Below, one piece after another: positions 1-11,944 of a stretch of DNA of 64,000 bases. The DNA lies in assembly GCA_963576785.1 (NCBI GenBank), contig OY756145.1:2604001-2668000 (forward strand). Direction: 5' to 3'. The stretch's first letter is position 1, and each line of letters opens with the position of its first letter. This DNA is from Chlorophyllum brunneum (lineage: Eukaryota; Basidiomycota; Agaricomycetes; Agaricales; Agaricaceae). A program made the translations under genes and the position numbers. The notes under the pieces are model-generated. The model worked only from the letters and a program-made list of their open reading frames with translations. It was not told the DNA's origin and searched no databases.

Positions 1-483
1 CCGTATGTGTAGAAGTTTATCGACCGGGCCGGAATGACGCCAACTAATGTTGGTCCGAGACCTTTGAAGAGCGCGCGCGGTGACTCGTCTCGGTAGATAT
101 CACTATGGGTCGAAGGTTGAGAGTGTGTAAGACAGAGTTCTGAAAGAGCACAGACCGAAGGATATGTCCCGTCTCTACAAAGTTCCACAACAATCCTCCT
201 TGTCGAGGCGCAGCATGAAGAACTGCGCCACCACCACCACCGGCACCTATCACACCGACAGCAGTATGCCCTTCTCGAAAGAGACTCGATTGTAGACGCG
301 TCTTGACAACGTCAAAAGGGCTTGTCACAATCGCTCCGCACATTCCACCAAGACTTTGAAGCGAGTCTGTAAGTATCCCAGACGCATCGTCATACGCAAA
401 AGCACCTACCCTCCGGCTACAAAGTGTCGCCACGACTTTGCTGGGAGATACCCAGTTGTCTGTGTCTTGTTGCTGTTCGACAT
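1..483 (-). CDS. Mitochondrial carrier protein, RIM2/SLC25A33-36-like (5' part; continues beyond the left edge)
   Basis: N-terminal part of a mitochondrial solute carrier of the inner membrane. Exons are 410-483, 156-353 and 1-102, with introns 354-409 and 103-155. The first exon starts MSNSNKT and reads into FVAGGLGGM across the first splice. The first carrier signature follows as SPFDVVKTRLQSS, the conserved P-x-D/E-x-x-K/R motif, and the third exon gives LFKGLGPTLVGVIPARSINF. The GMCGAIVTSPFDVVKT context and a long glycine-rich loop match the pyrimidine-nucleotide carriers (yeast Rim2), which move pyrimidine nucleotides across the inner membrane; substrate assignment is inference from family resemblance. 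The start at 483 is preferred over an in-frame ATG at 600 because the family N-terminus is short. Repeats 2 and 3 of the carrier fold lie outside the window. Confidence 0.85.
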
Positions 484-659
484 GGCACTGGCCTGGATTT
501 TTGTGCGATTTTCTGTGGATTTCCAAGCGAGTCCACCACGGCCAGAGGAGGAGAACAGTGATGGGCGGATAGGCGGGCGGGAATTTTTTATCCGTGTCAC
601 GTGCTAGACAAAACAAAATGTTAATTTCCAGATTTAAGATAATGCCTGGAAAATTCCTG
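484..659. promoter_or_regulatory. Divergent spacer between carrier and Pol III subunit genes
   Basis: Only 176 bp separate the start codons of two divergently transcribed genes, so both promoters must share this stretch or lie within it. I see no clear TATA box. Bidirectional use is inferred from gene orientation. Confidence 0.5.
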
Positions 660-1604
660 ATGTTTTCTCTGTCCATCATCAAGGTGAGTTACCGTCCATT
701 ATGAAGAGCGCTGCTTACCACTTTATGACCAGGACACGGTGGCAGTACAGCCTTCGCAGTTTGGCATTCCTGCAGATGAGGCCATAACGACTGAGCTCAA
801 CAAAAAATACGCCAACCGCGTACTACACGACGTCGGGCTCTGCATCTGTGTCTTTGACCTCAGTCAAGTAGGTGAAGGAAAGGTGCGCTACGGGGACGGA
901 TGTCTTTGGTACAAGGGCAAGCAACCTCTCGGCGGTATAGGTACACAAGGCTAAAGCACTAACACAAGGCAGTGGTATTCCGCATGGTCATCTACAGGCC
1001 ATTCATATCGGAAGTCGTCATTGCCAAGGTCAAGTCATCCGATGAAGACGGCATACGATGCTCGTACACACTCCCGTGACACCCCACGCATAACATTAAT
1101 ATATCTCTTACAGTGACCATGGGGTTCTTCGACGATATGTACATTCCAACTGTGTATCTTCCGCAACCAACAGCATTGTATGTATCCCTACCAGTCGTCA
1201 TCCCATATTCATTCTAATCTAGATATTGCTTATGCAAGTGACTCGAACGAGCGCTCGCACTTCTGGCTCCCGGACTCCGAGGCAACAACATCACAACAGC
1301 TTTTAGATTCACCAGTAGCAGAACGGATGTATATAGACCAAGGCGAGGTGCTTCGAGTCCGTGTCGAAGCCGAGGACTTCTACGATGACGAACCTGGACC
1401 TCCCAAAATGGCTGAAGGGGTACAGGTAGCGAGAGATCCGAAAAGGGCGCCTTATAATATTATCGTAAGTGATACTACCGTCCCTTATTGTTTTATCCAT
1501 ATTGATCTGCCCTTCAGTGTTCGATAGCGGAACAAGGTCTTGGTCCGGTAGCATGGTGGTCGAACACACAGCAAATCGAGGATGATGCCATGGATCAAGG
1601 ATGA
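660..1604 (+). CDS. RPC25: DNA-directed RNA polymerase III subunit RPC25/RPC8 (RPB7-like stalk subunit)
   Basis: Stalk subunit of nuclear RNA polymerase III, homologous to Rpb7, which with Rpc17 helps initiation at tRNA and 5S genes. Six exons are proposed: 660-683, 733-916, 973-1059, 1114-1177, 1239-1464 and 1518-1604, totalling 672 nt (223 aa), close to family length. Recognisable blocks are MFSLSIIK, LNKKYANRVLHDVGLCIC, GDGCLWYKVVFRMVIYRPF, MGFFDDMYIP, SHFWLPDSE, ERMYIDQGE, DDEPGPPK and the C-terminal SIAEQGLGPVAWW. Introns 2 and 3 fit the reading frame only with GC donors (at 917, GCAAGC; at 1060, GCTCGT). The first matches the GC-AG consensus well and the second poorly, so that junction is less certain. 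The other introns are GT-AG. The family assignment is firm. Confidence 0.93.
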
Positions 1605-2827
1605 AATATGTGACTTACGCCTTCTAGTGTTCCGACTTTGTACAAACAGTTACCTACTCCTTCCATCAACGTGGCCTTTGCATGGTTATAAGCGCAGCTA
1701 CATTCAATCCATCTCTTGTGATCCTCCATCATACCCTACCCTCGCGCGCGGACCCTTTGACCCTTCTCACTTCACCCACAACCAACAATGATCGTGTGCT
1801 TGAAACCCCAACGGAGAACAGTACCTCCCAAAATTTGAATATCAATCAGACGCTTCAAACAAACGCCCATAGACAAAACGGTCGACCCACACCACACCAC
1901 ACCTCGGTCGCATTTTCCCACTTCACACCTGATCACCCCACCAGATCCATCACATACGATACAGCGGATATACCGGCCACCTTTCCTAATTAATACCACA
2001 ACCCCCCCTTACTGTGTTCTTTGTTCCAGTTGACCCATCAAACACATCTCTCTTCACTCTTTAGTTAATCTTAAAGACATGCGGTTAGATCACGAGAACT
2101 TTGTTAAAATCGAGGGTTTGTGAAGAGAGATCATATATCGATGAGATCGAACCCTATGAAACTCCGATGCCGGACCTTTGGAGGAACATACGGCTGCACA
2201 TACACACAGAGGTAACCCCACTCCTCGGTATGACCCGTGAAACGGTAAACATCTCCTTGTTAGCTTTGTCCAAGTCAGGGGTCCACGACGTCTTCGGAGG
2301 CGCTTCTTTAAAACATGGATTATACAAGCAAACACATAAATCTAATATCTCTGTTTTTCTCTACGCTAACAATCGTCCCTCTACTCCCAGGACCAATCAC
2401 TTCGTTAGAACCACGGATCACAATAGTGTATATCTATAGTAGCTTTTTGCTATAAAAAGCCTTTTGACGATCTGAGGTCCATCTGCGCGGACTTTCAAGG
2501 AGTATTTTCGTTCATTTTATTATTACGTCTCCCAATCACAACTCGACGCCGTCGATTACATCCGATCAACTCGTTCCTGGTAGATCAGGTTCAAAGATTG
2601 AACAAATACATGGAACGATTCGTTCATCATTATTGATTTTCGAAAAGCTCGTATACAAAAAAAAAAAAAAAAAAAAGAGGATGATGATGTTGTTGTACAT
2701 GTTTGCAGAGTAGGTAATAAATTATAGATTATGAGATCCCGAGGTATCAAAAAAAAAATGGAGTTGCATGGATATGGGAAAATGTATGATGCGGAGGGAA
2801 TGGTGGAGGATGATGTTTGGTAAAAAC
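1605..2827. other. Stretch without a recognised gene
   Basis: Several short open frames overlap here, none with a recognisable domain or convincing splice structure. There is a run of 20 A residues at 2657-2676 and a TATAAAA-like motif near 2452. It holds the 3' flanks of two convergent genes (RPC25-like and family gene A). Confidence 0.5.
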
Positions 2828-3532
2828 TTAGTGATCGAGGTGGTTTGGTGCTGGATCGACGGCGATATCTGCTTGACAAACACCCTCGCCAAAGCTATAA
2901 AGAGCAACCAAGTACAATTGATCAAACGAAATCGCATCTGGACCAATACGCCATGCAGGTGCAGAAGTCGAAGAAACCTTGGCTTTCTACTCAAACATTT
3001 AGCATTGAGAATCGAGGAGCACCAGAAAAAAACTTACCTCGCAGAATGTTCGGAAGTGTTTGGCAATCTGGGCTACTAGTTGACCTTTGGTCGTCGTTCG
3101 CGAGACGGGAAAAGTGAAAGAACAATCCAAGTGTTCATAACCCAACCACTAGAACACTTCAGGTCAGACTTATGACGACGCTAGATGATTCAAACCTACC
3201 ATGATGCGCAAATCCATTTTGTGAATACCAGCACCAGCCAATACAGGCTCGCTAGCCCCAGAAACAAGCTGGTTGACACCAGTCTGACTCTTGACAGTAA
3301 AATCTCTCAAAGCAATCCCCTGTCTCGCCTGAGAGAAATAATCGAAGGAAATCGTCTCAAATACAGGATCGGTAGCCCTCTTGCATGCTGTTTGGGGTAC
3401 TCGACAGCGACTGGGAGAGGTAAACTGCGAAGGCGGGGGCGCAGGTGTCAAAGCGCCGGCGAGGGAGGAATACGTCGAGATTTGAGAAGGGTGGAGAAGC
3501 GTGTGAAATGAAGTGCTATAGTAGCCAGCCAT
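2828..3532 (-). CDS. Orphan family gene A (three-exon protein, 200 aa)
   Basis: First of four paralogs in the window; function unknown. Exons 3200-3532 (333 nt), 3038-3148 (111 nt) and 2828-2986 (159 nt), separated by two 51 bp GT-AG introns, both in phase 0. The product has a Ser/Pro-rich start (MAGYYSTSFH, then TPAPPPSQF), a middle block with QGIALRDFTVKSQ and HKMDLRIM, then WLGYEHLDCSF, QLVAQIAKHFRTFCE and a C-terminal FDQLYLVALYSFGEGVCQADIAVD. No signal peptide or membrane segment is visible, so it is probably intracellular. It is the most divergent copy: its C-terminus runs ten residues past the family ending (VDF) and the usual W before QADIA is C. A TATATAAATC motif lies about 105 bp upstream of the ATG. 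I recall similar unannotated proteins from other Agaricomycetes, but this is memory only. Confidence 0.72.
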
Positions 3533-6344
3533 TGTTTGTTCTCAGGGTATTGGTGTGAGTGAGTTATAAGAAGTGTTTGGTGGAGGAGTTGTAATAAGCT
3601 CGCTGGTGTTGATGATTCTAGACGGTGACCTGAAGGATTTATATATACTCTCAGCCAGAGACCTTTGTGAATCACAATGTTCGACGTTCTTCACACCTTC
3701 ACAGAGGCGTTTGTGATATCACACCTGGCGAGGACCTTCACATCTCAAAAAGGAAAGTTTGTCTTACCACCGATCGGAGGTGACGAGGCGGCCTTTGTTC
3801 GAATCACAACGCCGCCTCATTTGTCGGTCACCTGACACCCGGGGGAGTGCACAGCACGCAGATGGCTTATGTGATGACTCCCCTCGACATCGATATGGAT
3901 AGAAATAGGTCTCGAGGACAATGTGGCCGGGGTTGCTTTGTGATAGAGCGGGGGGCAGAAACAACCTTGAGTGCGGAGACCTCCATCGACAGTTCTTGAA
4001 GGCGGACTCGGCATGTTCGCCAATCTGTTCATTGTTGAGGAGCTGACAGGCCAGAACATCGACGCCAGTGACATTCCAGGGTCGACGGAGAAGAATAAAC
4101 TGGACCTTATCCTTTGTGGACACCGGCCATGTCATATTACCGTGTCGTCAGAAATGACCGGTTCCAGGTTCTAGAAGAACATCGTCCGTTCTCTGTTATC
4201 TCTTGTGGGGCCCAAGACAGGTTGATTGATAACCCCAGACAGATACCGGGAGAACTGCAGCGTCTTGTGGGCGTTAGTCGGGCCTACGTGCCGATCACTG
4301 GTCAGAAAGGTCGTCAATGGTTCCCTTAGGGTCCTTTTCTCGGTGCCTTTTTGCTAAAAGAGAACCAATAAGTTAGATTTGCATACCAGAGAAATGGACA
4401 CTAGCTCTGGATAGGTTCTCTCATCCATACTAGCACGGTTATGAGATATACCGTTCGATAGTGGGGCTCTCTGGGTCTTAGGTCACCTTACGTGCTCTTG
4501 GTGGGCTCCCAATGGAGTGACTTGCGCCAGAAGCTCAGAGGCGTACGTGCAGAGACCATGAGGCAAGTGATAAGTGATGTAGTGATAGTTCAGAAGGGCT
4601 TATCTCATCGCACCGTGTGAAGAAATCGACGCTTGCTGTTGAGGTACGCTGGATCCGATGTGAGTAGTCTGTGGAGGTCCCAGCATGTGGATAATACTGT
4701 ATAGTGATGGCGACTAAGACTTGTACATTGTTGGGAGAGGGGGAGGTTCACCCACGGTACCACGTATCGGCACCAACTTGACTTGATAAGGCCGGCGGCG
4801 ACTGGGCCAAATCTCCAAACGAGACCCCCTCTTGTGCATATTTTCCCTGCTAGAAGTATTCATTAAGTATATGTCGGTTTCCGGATCTATGATCTTCAAG
4901 ACAAACAACCTGGGAGATAGAGGATCTCGAGATACCGATGTCGTCGCGTGAATGGTTGAGATATTCACAGTAGAATTTCCACCGAACAAAGATATATAGG
5001 CCTGGTCCCCCAGCTAGGAGACTCGCTTAAGAACAGTTTCTTTACCCCTCATAATTCCCATCAATCCACCGCAATCTGTTGAGCTGCTAGTTGAATGCTA
5101 GCGTTTTCCAGGACGGAGTTCTTGCCGGCGGCAACTATCCAGATTAAGCACGGTGAGATTGTCGTTGAGAATCGAGATATGTTTGAAAATACACCCAGAA
5201 TGATTGAAACAACGGGTATGTCAGGGGCCCGGCGGAATTAGGCTTTTAGTGGAGGAACCCGGCGGTGGCGGACTGCCAAAACGGGAAGGCGGCGGGATGA
5301 AAGCGCCGGAAAGAAAATAACCGGCGGTGTTGAAGAAATTAGGATTTAGATGAGGCAGTGATAGCGAGACGTTGATCATGATAAGTGCGAATTAGAGTTT
5401 TAGTGTTGGTGGGGAGATCTGCGCCATGTTGGGGTTCGGAGGATGCCAGGTCATCGTTGGTTGCTGAGCCTATCATATTCCTGCGGTTTAGTAACTCAAG
5501 ATAAGGTCGGTAGCAGATAATCTGATCTTGTGAAGGCCATTTCACTGGCAGGGGTATATCGTTCACAGGAATGACCACCCAGACGACGATCGTTAATCAC
5601 TCTCGAGTCTCCTGTCGGGTGGGTGATTGAACGAAAGAGCGCCTGAGCCAAATCACGTACCCAAAACGGCAGCTAACACGGTTTGGTTCCTTGATGAGCC
5701 TGCTTGAGCGAACCAGGATGGAGAAGCGTGAGTAGTCGAGATGTGATATCAGCTGAGCGCTTGTGGCTGATCCGCCTCGAGGTCAAGGCAATCACTATCG
5801 CAGTATGATCACCCGTGATGGCTTATCATCACTCGCGAACCTCCGACCTCTTCATGGTGAACGTCTTTGACTAATTTGGTTGTGAGGACGATCCAGGGTC
5901 GAATCTTTGCTACGATCATTGCTACGGTATGTCATAGAACTGACTTCAGGAGATGGTGGTACTGCCCATATGCCTATTCGTCACTATCGAGCTTGAAGGA
6001 TCATGGTATAAGACAAGAGCTCAGCTTGATTCGCTACGCCTCCAACAGAATTGTTACTTATCCACGGTCTTCGCTAGACAGTGGAAATTCATCAGTGGAA
6101 TGGTTATGACGGTACCCCACGTATTTGGTCCTCTAGGATGTGGGGTAAGCGGTAATCACATCACATCACAATTTGGAATTACAGTTGGTGACTTTTCCGA
6201 CTCGTGTTCGGCTGGTTGTAAACCTACTCATCAAAGAGTTGATCCAAGCTCAACTGGGAAAATCCCGGCTCGAGTCCCTTTAATGAAATATTAGCGCCCT
6301 CGACCAACATCACACTCCCGCTAATCACATTGAACCCTCAAGGG
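3533..6344. other. 2.8 kb stretch without a recognised gene
   Basis: Contains the upstream region of gene A (TATA-like motif at about 3637-3648, minus strand). Scattered frames of up to about 120 codons occur on both strands (for example 3764-4135 minus, 5953-6294 plus). None shows a domain, a family motif or a persuasive exon series, so I call none. Confidence 0.5.
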
Positions 6345-7252
6345 CCCGCCCTCCCCCGCCACCGTTCACAGTCCTCGTAAAAGTGAAGAAGTCCAGCAAC
6401 ACACCTTGAAGATTCGCCAACACTCGAGCTCGTATAAATCATCCATGGAAATGACCTCCAAGGCATCATCATCTTCGAGTCTCTCGAGTCTCCAGCAAGA
6501 CAATCGACCGCAGCGAAACATCACAAAGTCAAAACACCTAATAGTCTATACTCAAACTGCGATCAAACATGTCCCGCTACCACAATTCAATTCACTCCCC
6601 CGTCTTCCCCTCCCAGATCTCATCTTACTCTTCTCTCTCCGGTGCCCTTGCACCCCCGCCCCCTCAATTCACTTCTCCCCGCCGCAGACGTGTTCCCCAG
6701 TCCGTCTGCAACGCCTCCGGCGGTCCCATATGTAGGCCCATTGGATTCGACTACATTGGGCAAGCAGGCCAAGGAGTGTCACTGGCCGACTTCAGTGCTC
6801 GGTCACAGAATGCGATCAGCCAAATGGTTGCCGGTGCAAATGACCAGGTCTTGGCGGGGACAGGGATCGGCAAGATCAACCTTCGGATCATGGTGTGTTC
6901 TATTTTTGGACCGAGCTCCAATTGTGAAGTGACTTGGACTTGTAGTGGACTGGATATGAGCACCTGGACTTTGTTCAGAGTATGCCGGCGAGCCCTGCGA
7001 TGTCTCGGGGTCAGCTCGGTGCAAGTATAGCGATGCAGTTGTTCTCGTTTGTCGGGGTGAGTATTTCTTGTGGCTGGCACAGATGGTGATGCTGAGAAGT
7101 TTATAGCTAGCACAAAAATCATCGACGGGGAGCCCGCAATGGCAGATCAACCAGGAGACTATCCCCTTCGAGAAGATCTTCCTCGTGGCATTATACAGCA
7201 TTGGGGACGGGATCTGGCAAGCGGACGTTGCCGTCGATTTCTGATTCCTTAC
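6345..7252 (+). repeat. Left arm of a 0.9 kb inverted duplication
   Basis: This segment recurs in reverse orientation at 11943-12850. Similarity is nearly perfect over the coding exons and introns of genes B and C. It is weaker but clear in the upstream 200 bp, where both share CGCCCTCCCCCGCCAC, GCAACACACCTTG-like and CTCGTATAAATCATCCATGG blocks. It stops just after the stop codons (TGATTCCTT). Confidence 0.85.
6569..7244 (+). CDS. Orphan family gene B (three-exon protein, 190 aa)
   Basis: Paralog of gene A and near-identical twin of gene C; function unknown. Exons 6569-6892 (324 nt), 6946-7056 (111 nt) and 7107-7244 (138 nt), both introns phase 0 at the same positions as in the other copies. 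The protein begins MSRYHNSIHSPVFPSQ, has a proline-rich stretch followed by RRRRVPQ, then FDYIGQAGQGVSLADFSARS, IGKINLRIMWTGYEHLDF, RGQLGASIAMQLFSFV and FEKIFLVALYSIGDGIWQ before a terminal ADVAVDF. No secretion signal or membrane helix is visible. It differs from C at only a few residues (R/C before RRRVPQ, R/G after IC, L/V in VSxADF). TATAAATC lies about 135 bp upstream of the start. Confidence 0.75.
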
Positions 7253-9082
7253 CCCTCCGATCGCATTAGTAATTTATTCGTTCTACAAATTAGCTTTTCA
7301 ATTGTATACTACTATCACTCTGCATTCATACCTTGTGGGAATTACATATGTACTTTGTTATACGTGTCACGCCTTATGTCCTGAATATAACCCGAGTTAA
7401 TGTACCTGCGCTTAGCTCACACGAAGTTCTACTCCCAGAAGTAAGCAACACTTCTCAGGACGCTCCTGCGCCCTTAACCCCTTGTTTAATTCCCGGGCTT
7501 TCCAGCATTCCGGTTGGTTCCACAAGGTCCAGTGTCCTAGGATGCTACGGCTCCTGTGTGCATAATGAAACTACAGGTGTCTGGTGCTCAGTAACGATCA
7601 AGAATCATGCCAAGAAGATGCCCTTCTGCCACTTGTCACTAAAATATTCCATTGCTACACTTTACGGAGGACCACGGAATAAATTACTAGATTCTGTGCT
7701 TCTTGTTGCCTGGGAATTGGAACCGTGTCTTTACTCTAACCTTCCAAACACACGCCGTCCGTTCCAGCCCCGAGAAATCTCAACGTATCAAAGTGGAGCA
7801 CGGGGACCACAGGCCTGACGTCGTAACCAGATGCGTCATTGAGCCCCCTCGCCGAGAAAATTCTACATTCCAAGGCGTTAGCTGTCTCGTAACAGACTGT
7901 CATGATTCTTACTTTGACATTTCTCACCACAGAAAAAGCATGGATGTATCAATCTCTAATCGGCTTGGCAGATTCAAATTCAAATTCCCCCACTCTCAGC
8001 CGAAATATCGAGCATGCGCGTGTGTGTATTGTGTCATTTTTAAAAACCCGCTCATGCAGTGATTGATCGTTCCTTCACTGACATTCAATGTGTTTGAACT
8101 CACAGCGGCCATTGTCGCCAAGAAGAAGCCTTAGGAACGTCAAAGGATTTCGTTCCTGTATTATGATTCCGTTCTCCTGGTATCCGACACCAAGACATTA
8201 ATTATGGATCGCTGCCTTGCGTAACGGCGTTGAGCTACTATGAACCGAGGTGTCGTCAACTGTTATAAATAATGATCTAAAAATAGCTTGCGTGGGGATG
8301 AACCTGATTTTTTTTTTTTCCGGACAGAAATTGAAGAGTCTGAATTTGTATGGTTTTATGTGTCTGGATAGTTAAAAATTTCGTGCTTGCACTAGGGTCG
8401 GAGCGGTCTGGACATTTTAGCTTTGTAGTCGGGTGCAACCGACGATCCTCGGGTTAGGTAAAGTTCATAAATCGAGAGATGTGCATGTGTGTAAGAGCGA
8501 TTGATGAACAAGAAATGATGATGATGATCAAATCCCGAGCGTTGAGTGCCTTGAAGCAATTGAAGGAGAGAAGTTCATGAAGCGGCTCCAGAGAGGAGAT
8601 TGTGAGGTGCAAAGAGAAGCGAATCGGTTATCGAGGTCGCAGTGTTGTGATTTCAAAACAAGATGTCAGTAGGAATATATTTATCGTGGCAGTGAGACTT
8701 AGATCATTATTTGTGTGAGAGTACTAACATGTTGAGATACCTCGAGCATCATCCGCAAATATATATATATATATATATAATTTTCTTTTTTTTCAAGCCA
8801 AGCTTTTGGTATCCCCTGTTTGAATGATCGAGACATTTTGGAGGTGGAGAGTTACCATGCAACCAGCCACAAACAAGATTAAAATTCATTCGCGCAGGAA
8901 GGAGCCGACGAATGTGTCTGTACACGGTATCGCCGCCAGTACTCCGCCTCCTTAATCACTCTTCGACTTTAAAAACCTCCAATGATTTTGTACGGGATCA
9001 ATGTCTGTCCCGCTCGAGTTGACCATCCAAATATCCTTCGCTCGTTTTCTACCTTGATAATTACCCACTGCAGAAAAAGATC
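7245..9082. other. Stretch without a recognised gene
   Basis: Downstream of gene B. An open frame of 161 codons at 7333-7818 and one of 119 codons at 7703-8062 overlap in different frames. Neither has a domain or a codon pattern like the neighbours, and no splice structure links them. From about 8060 to 9080 no open frame stands out. Confidence 0.5.
8758..8780. repeat. (AT)n microsatellite
   Basis: About eleven uninterrupted AT units, followed by a T-rich run near 8784-8794. Confidence 0.9.
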
Positions 9083-10441
9083 ATGATACGAATCCTCGGC
9101 CAGGGACATACGGAGGCTATGACTATAACAGTAGTTATTTGCACACCCGTGGCTGACGACACTATTTCTCTTTCACCCAAGATCCTTTCTAACTTTGATC
9201 CTCTCCTTACTCTACGTTCACCACCAATGCCTTGTTCATTTTCCTGGGCTTTACCTTCTCCTACTTCTGAATCATCCACTTCTCTAATTCTCAATTCCAT
9301 AACGTAAGTTCGCTGTCTGTTTTTGACGTTGTGATCCGCCCATGTGATGGTCACTCTTCTTAACAGGAACGCTTGGTTTTCTTCTGGAGTTTCGATATCA
9401 TCAACTCCTTTGGTTGTCCCCACAACTACTTCGGAGGTTCTATCATTCACAAGCGAGACTTTAAGTTCTACAACCCTCTTTTCTACTTCGACTGTAGTAG
9501 TCGATGTACCTACTTCAACTAGCCGAGTTACTCCGTCCCCATCAACTTCTGCCGTTCCATTAAAAGCCCTCAACAACGAGTACGTTTTGATCTATCAATA
9601 TAACATACAACCGACTAATTTTATATTTTAACACAGCTTCTGGAGTAACAAGGGTATTGTGGGAGGAACCTTCACAGCTGTCGGTCTTTGTATTCTTGGA
9701 ATTATCGTTTTCTTCGTGGTTTTCTACACCAAACGTCGGAAAACGAGACGAGCCGAAAAGAGGGATGAAGAACGAATCAGCAGTTTTTATGATAACGAAC
9801 TGGAACCTGAAGATGCTAGAAACACTTGTACACCAGGTGTTTATAGCTTAACTCTACCTGCGCTTGATCCTTTTGCGGCTTCGGGAGACGTGATTCACAT
9901 CACGAGTACACCGTCTTCTTCAACTTCTCCGACTCCTGGTGGGACTTCCACGTCAGTTCTTAACATTGGTACTCGTGGAGATACGGAAGACGGACATACT
10001 ACCAGTACAAGTCATGGGCATACTTCGTCTAAATCCAGTCATCATGGATTTAGCAGTATTTCTTATCACACTGGTCTTCCCGAATCACCCCATAACGGAA
10101 CACTCAATCGACCACAAACACCATTATTCTTTCATCCCAAAATCTCACCGGCGAAATCAAATCCTGTGATTCGGCCACCTCGGGCCTTGAAACCAAAACA
10201 AACGGTATTTGTACCTTTGGGTACTAGTAATACCTCGAAAACGCCATTCCCGCCACTTAACGGTCGTCAGACTTTGAATGATGTTGGACGTCGATCACAT
10301 TCGGGTGCTGATTATTATGCCAATCATCATCATTCGTTGTTTGTTGAACCTGTTTCGGGTGGTACACCTGCGGCACGGTCTATTCATCCTGCGATTTCGT
10401 CAACTTCATCGTTCAAGAGGTATGATCCGAATACTATTTGA
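9083..10441 (+). CDS. Single-pass membrane protein with Ser/Thr-rich ectodomain
   Basis: Three exons fit well: 9083-9303, 9367-9579 and 9637-10441 (1239 nt, 412 aa), joined by GT-AG introns of 63 and 57 bp. Residues about 85-140 are very rich in Ser, Thr and Val (for example SSTTLFSTSTVVVDVPTSTS), as in O-mannosylated, mucin-like wall sensors. One hydrophobic segment follows at about residues 150-172 (GLCILGIIVFFVVFY), with a strongly basic stop-transfer stretch KRRKTRR. The roughly 240-residue cytoplasmic tail is low-complexity, rich in Ser, Pro and His. The layout resembles fungal Mid2/Wsc-type sensors, but I see no WSC cysteine pattern, so the function is not assigned. The start is uncertain: no signal peptide is seen at the 9083 ATG, and an upstream exon may exist. 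Confidence 0.7.
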
Positions 10442-11845
10442 TTCCAGTGGGGAAGTTTTGTTTGGACTGTATCCACCCTTCGGACTTTGTTTATTAAAGG
10501 AGAATTTAAACGTTATTTTGTAGTGCTAGTGGCTGGTTCCTGGGTCGTTGATATGGGATGTATAGTTGTATTTGTTCCCGGGTTAGTATTCCTGGGAATA
10601 TTTATTTTTTTGTTGCACTACCTCCCAAAAAGTCCCCAAGTTTGAAGCTGAACCTCCTCATCTTTCTATTCGTCCAGTTTCCACTGCTGGGAGGTCGACG
10701 GGGGATCCTATGGTACTCTCTATTCATAGACTCGGCCGAAAAACTATACTCTCATCTTGAAACTAGTCAGATATGTTCTAGACCCATGGAAATTCACTCA
10801 CACTAACTTAAGCAGCACCCTACTTAAAATTTATTGGTGTACCCGAACCCACCCCCCGCTACACTCAATGCACGCAAGAAATGTTGACGGGAACGTAACG
10901 AGGTTTATTGGGAGGCAAAAGGACAGGGATTACACTGTATACTACAATATTTATAATGAATTTTCTGTGGAGTAAAAGGTTAACGACACCAAGAACAATG
11001 CAAAACAAAAACAATGGAATGGAATTTCTGTGGATTGGATCTCAGATTCCAACAAGAAAACTCAGGCTGCCGCAGATGGGATTCATGACACTAGTGACAA
11101 CTTGTCCGTCTCTCTTCGTGAATTTCCTAGATCAGGACGAATAGGCATGACCACTAAAGTGTGTACCCTCCTCCTTATCATCCCTTCTACACGTCTTCAC
11201 ATTTACACGTGGCCAATCTTATGACGGAATTTTTGATGTTCACCTCTGATTTTGATTATTTTGATTAGCGCCCGACGAACATCTCGATCAAGATAGACAC
11301 GACTAGAGAGTTCAATACTGATTTGATATACGAACGCGAGAGGGATGATTGTGTAGGCCAGGGGTTGGAAGAGAAACGAAATGGGTTGGGAATGGTACGT
11401 TGTGTGCTGTGTGTCGTGAATGCTTTGGGTGAACTATCGACCGGGATATTATGCTTGCTAGACATTCGCGAGGAAGTCTTCGAATTCCACGACTACCACT
11501 ATGTACGCTGAACCCCCCTCCAGGGAGGCCGTTTGAAACGCAAGCGTCTTCTTCGATTCTTGGAATCTGAAAAATATGTACATAATATGCTTGATGTCCA
11601 ATATTTCCATTCGTTGCTTCTCACGTAAGGCAAACGTTGAACAATGGTAGTGATATAAATACATTGATTTGAGGATACAAAAGAGGGTATGCTGATATTT
11701 TACGGAGGGGTATCTGTTTGGTAAGGGACGGGCATAGGGGGTATCACCATGATGTGTATAAGACATAGAGCATGTTGTTGCCAAACGTGGGGAATAGCAT
11801 GGAGGGCAGATGGGTTGGGAGTGAAGCCGATGATGGGGTACGAAA
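10442..11845. other. Stretch without a recognised gene
   Basis: Short frames on both strands only. A minus-strand frame at about 11220-11400 contains an amphipathic stretch (IELSSRVYLDRDVRRALIK), but I could not connect it to further exons or to a family. Confidence 0.4.
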
Positions 11846-11944
11846 TTAAAAGTCGACGGCAATATCTGCTTGCCAGACCCCATCCCCAATACTGTATAGG
11901 GCCACGAGGAAAATCTTCTCGAATGGGATAGTCTGCTGGTTGAA
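11846..11944 (-). pseudogene. Isolated terminal-exon remnant of the orphan family
   Basis: Reading leftward, this fragment encodes QQTIPFEKIFLVALYSIGD, then GVWQADIAVDF and TAA (stop at 11848-11846). It corresponds to about two thirds of exon 3 of genes B, C and D. It begins six bases after the stop codon of gene C and has no exon 1 or 2 of its own. It differs from C's own exon 3 at many silent sites, so it is older than the B/C duplication. The likely origin is an earlier paralog at this locus, of which only the 3' end survived when C arrived or was converted. Confidence 0.8.

Noticed and set aside
7333..7818. 161-codon plus-strand frame downstream of gene B
   Set aside because: No domain, no splice context and composition unlike neighbouring genes; overlaps another frame of similar size.
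9061..9576. 171-codon minus-strand frame opposite the membrane protein gene
   Set aside because: It is the antisense of a Ser/Thr/Val-rich coding stretch, which tends to be open on the other strand; the plus strand has consistent introns and a membrane segment.
11220..11400. Minus-strand exon-like stretch with a regular helical pattern
   Set aside because: No start, no linked exons and no recognised family; could be chance.
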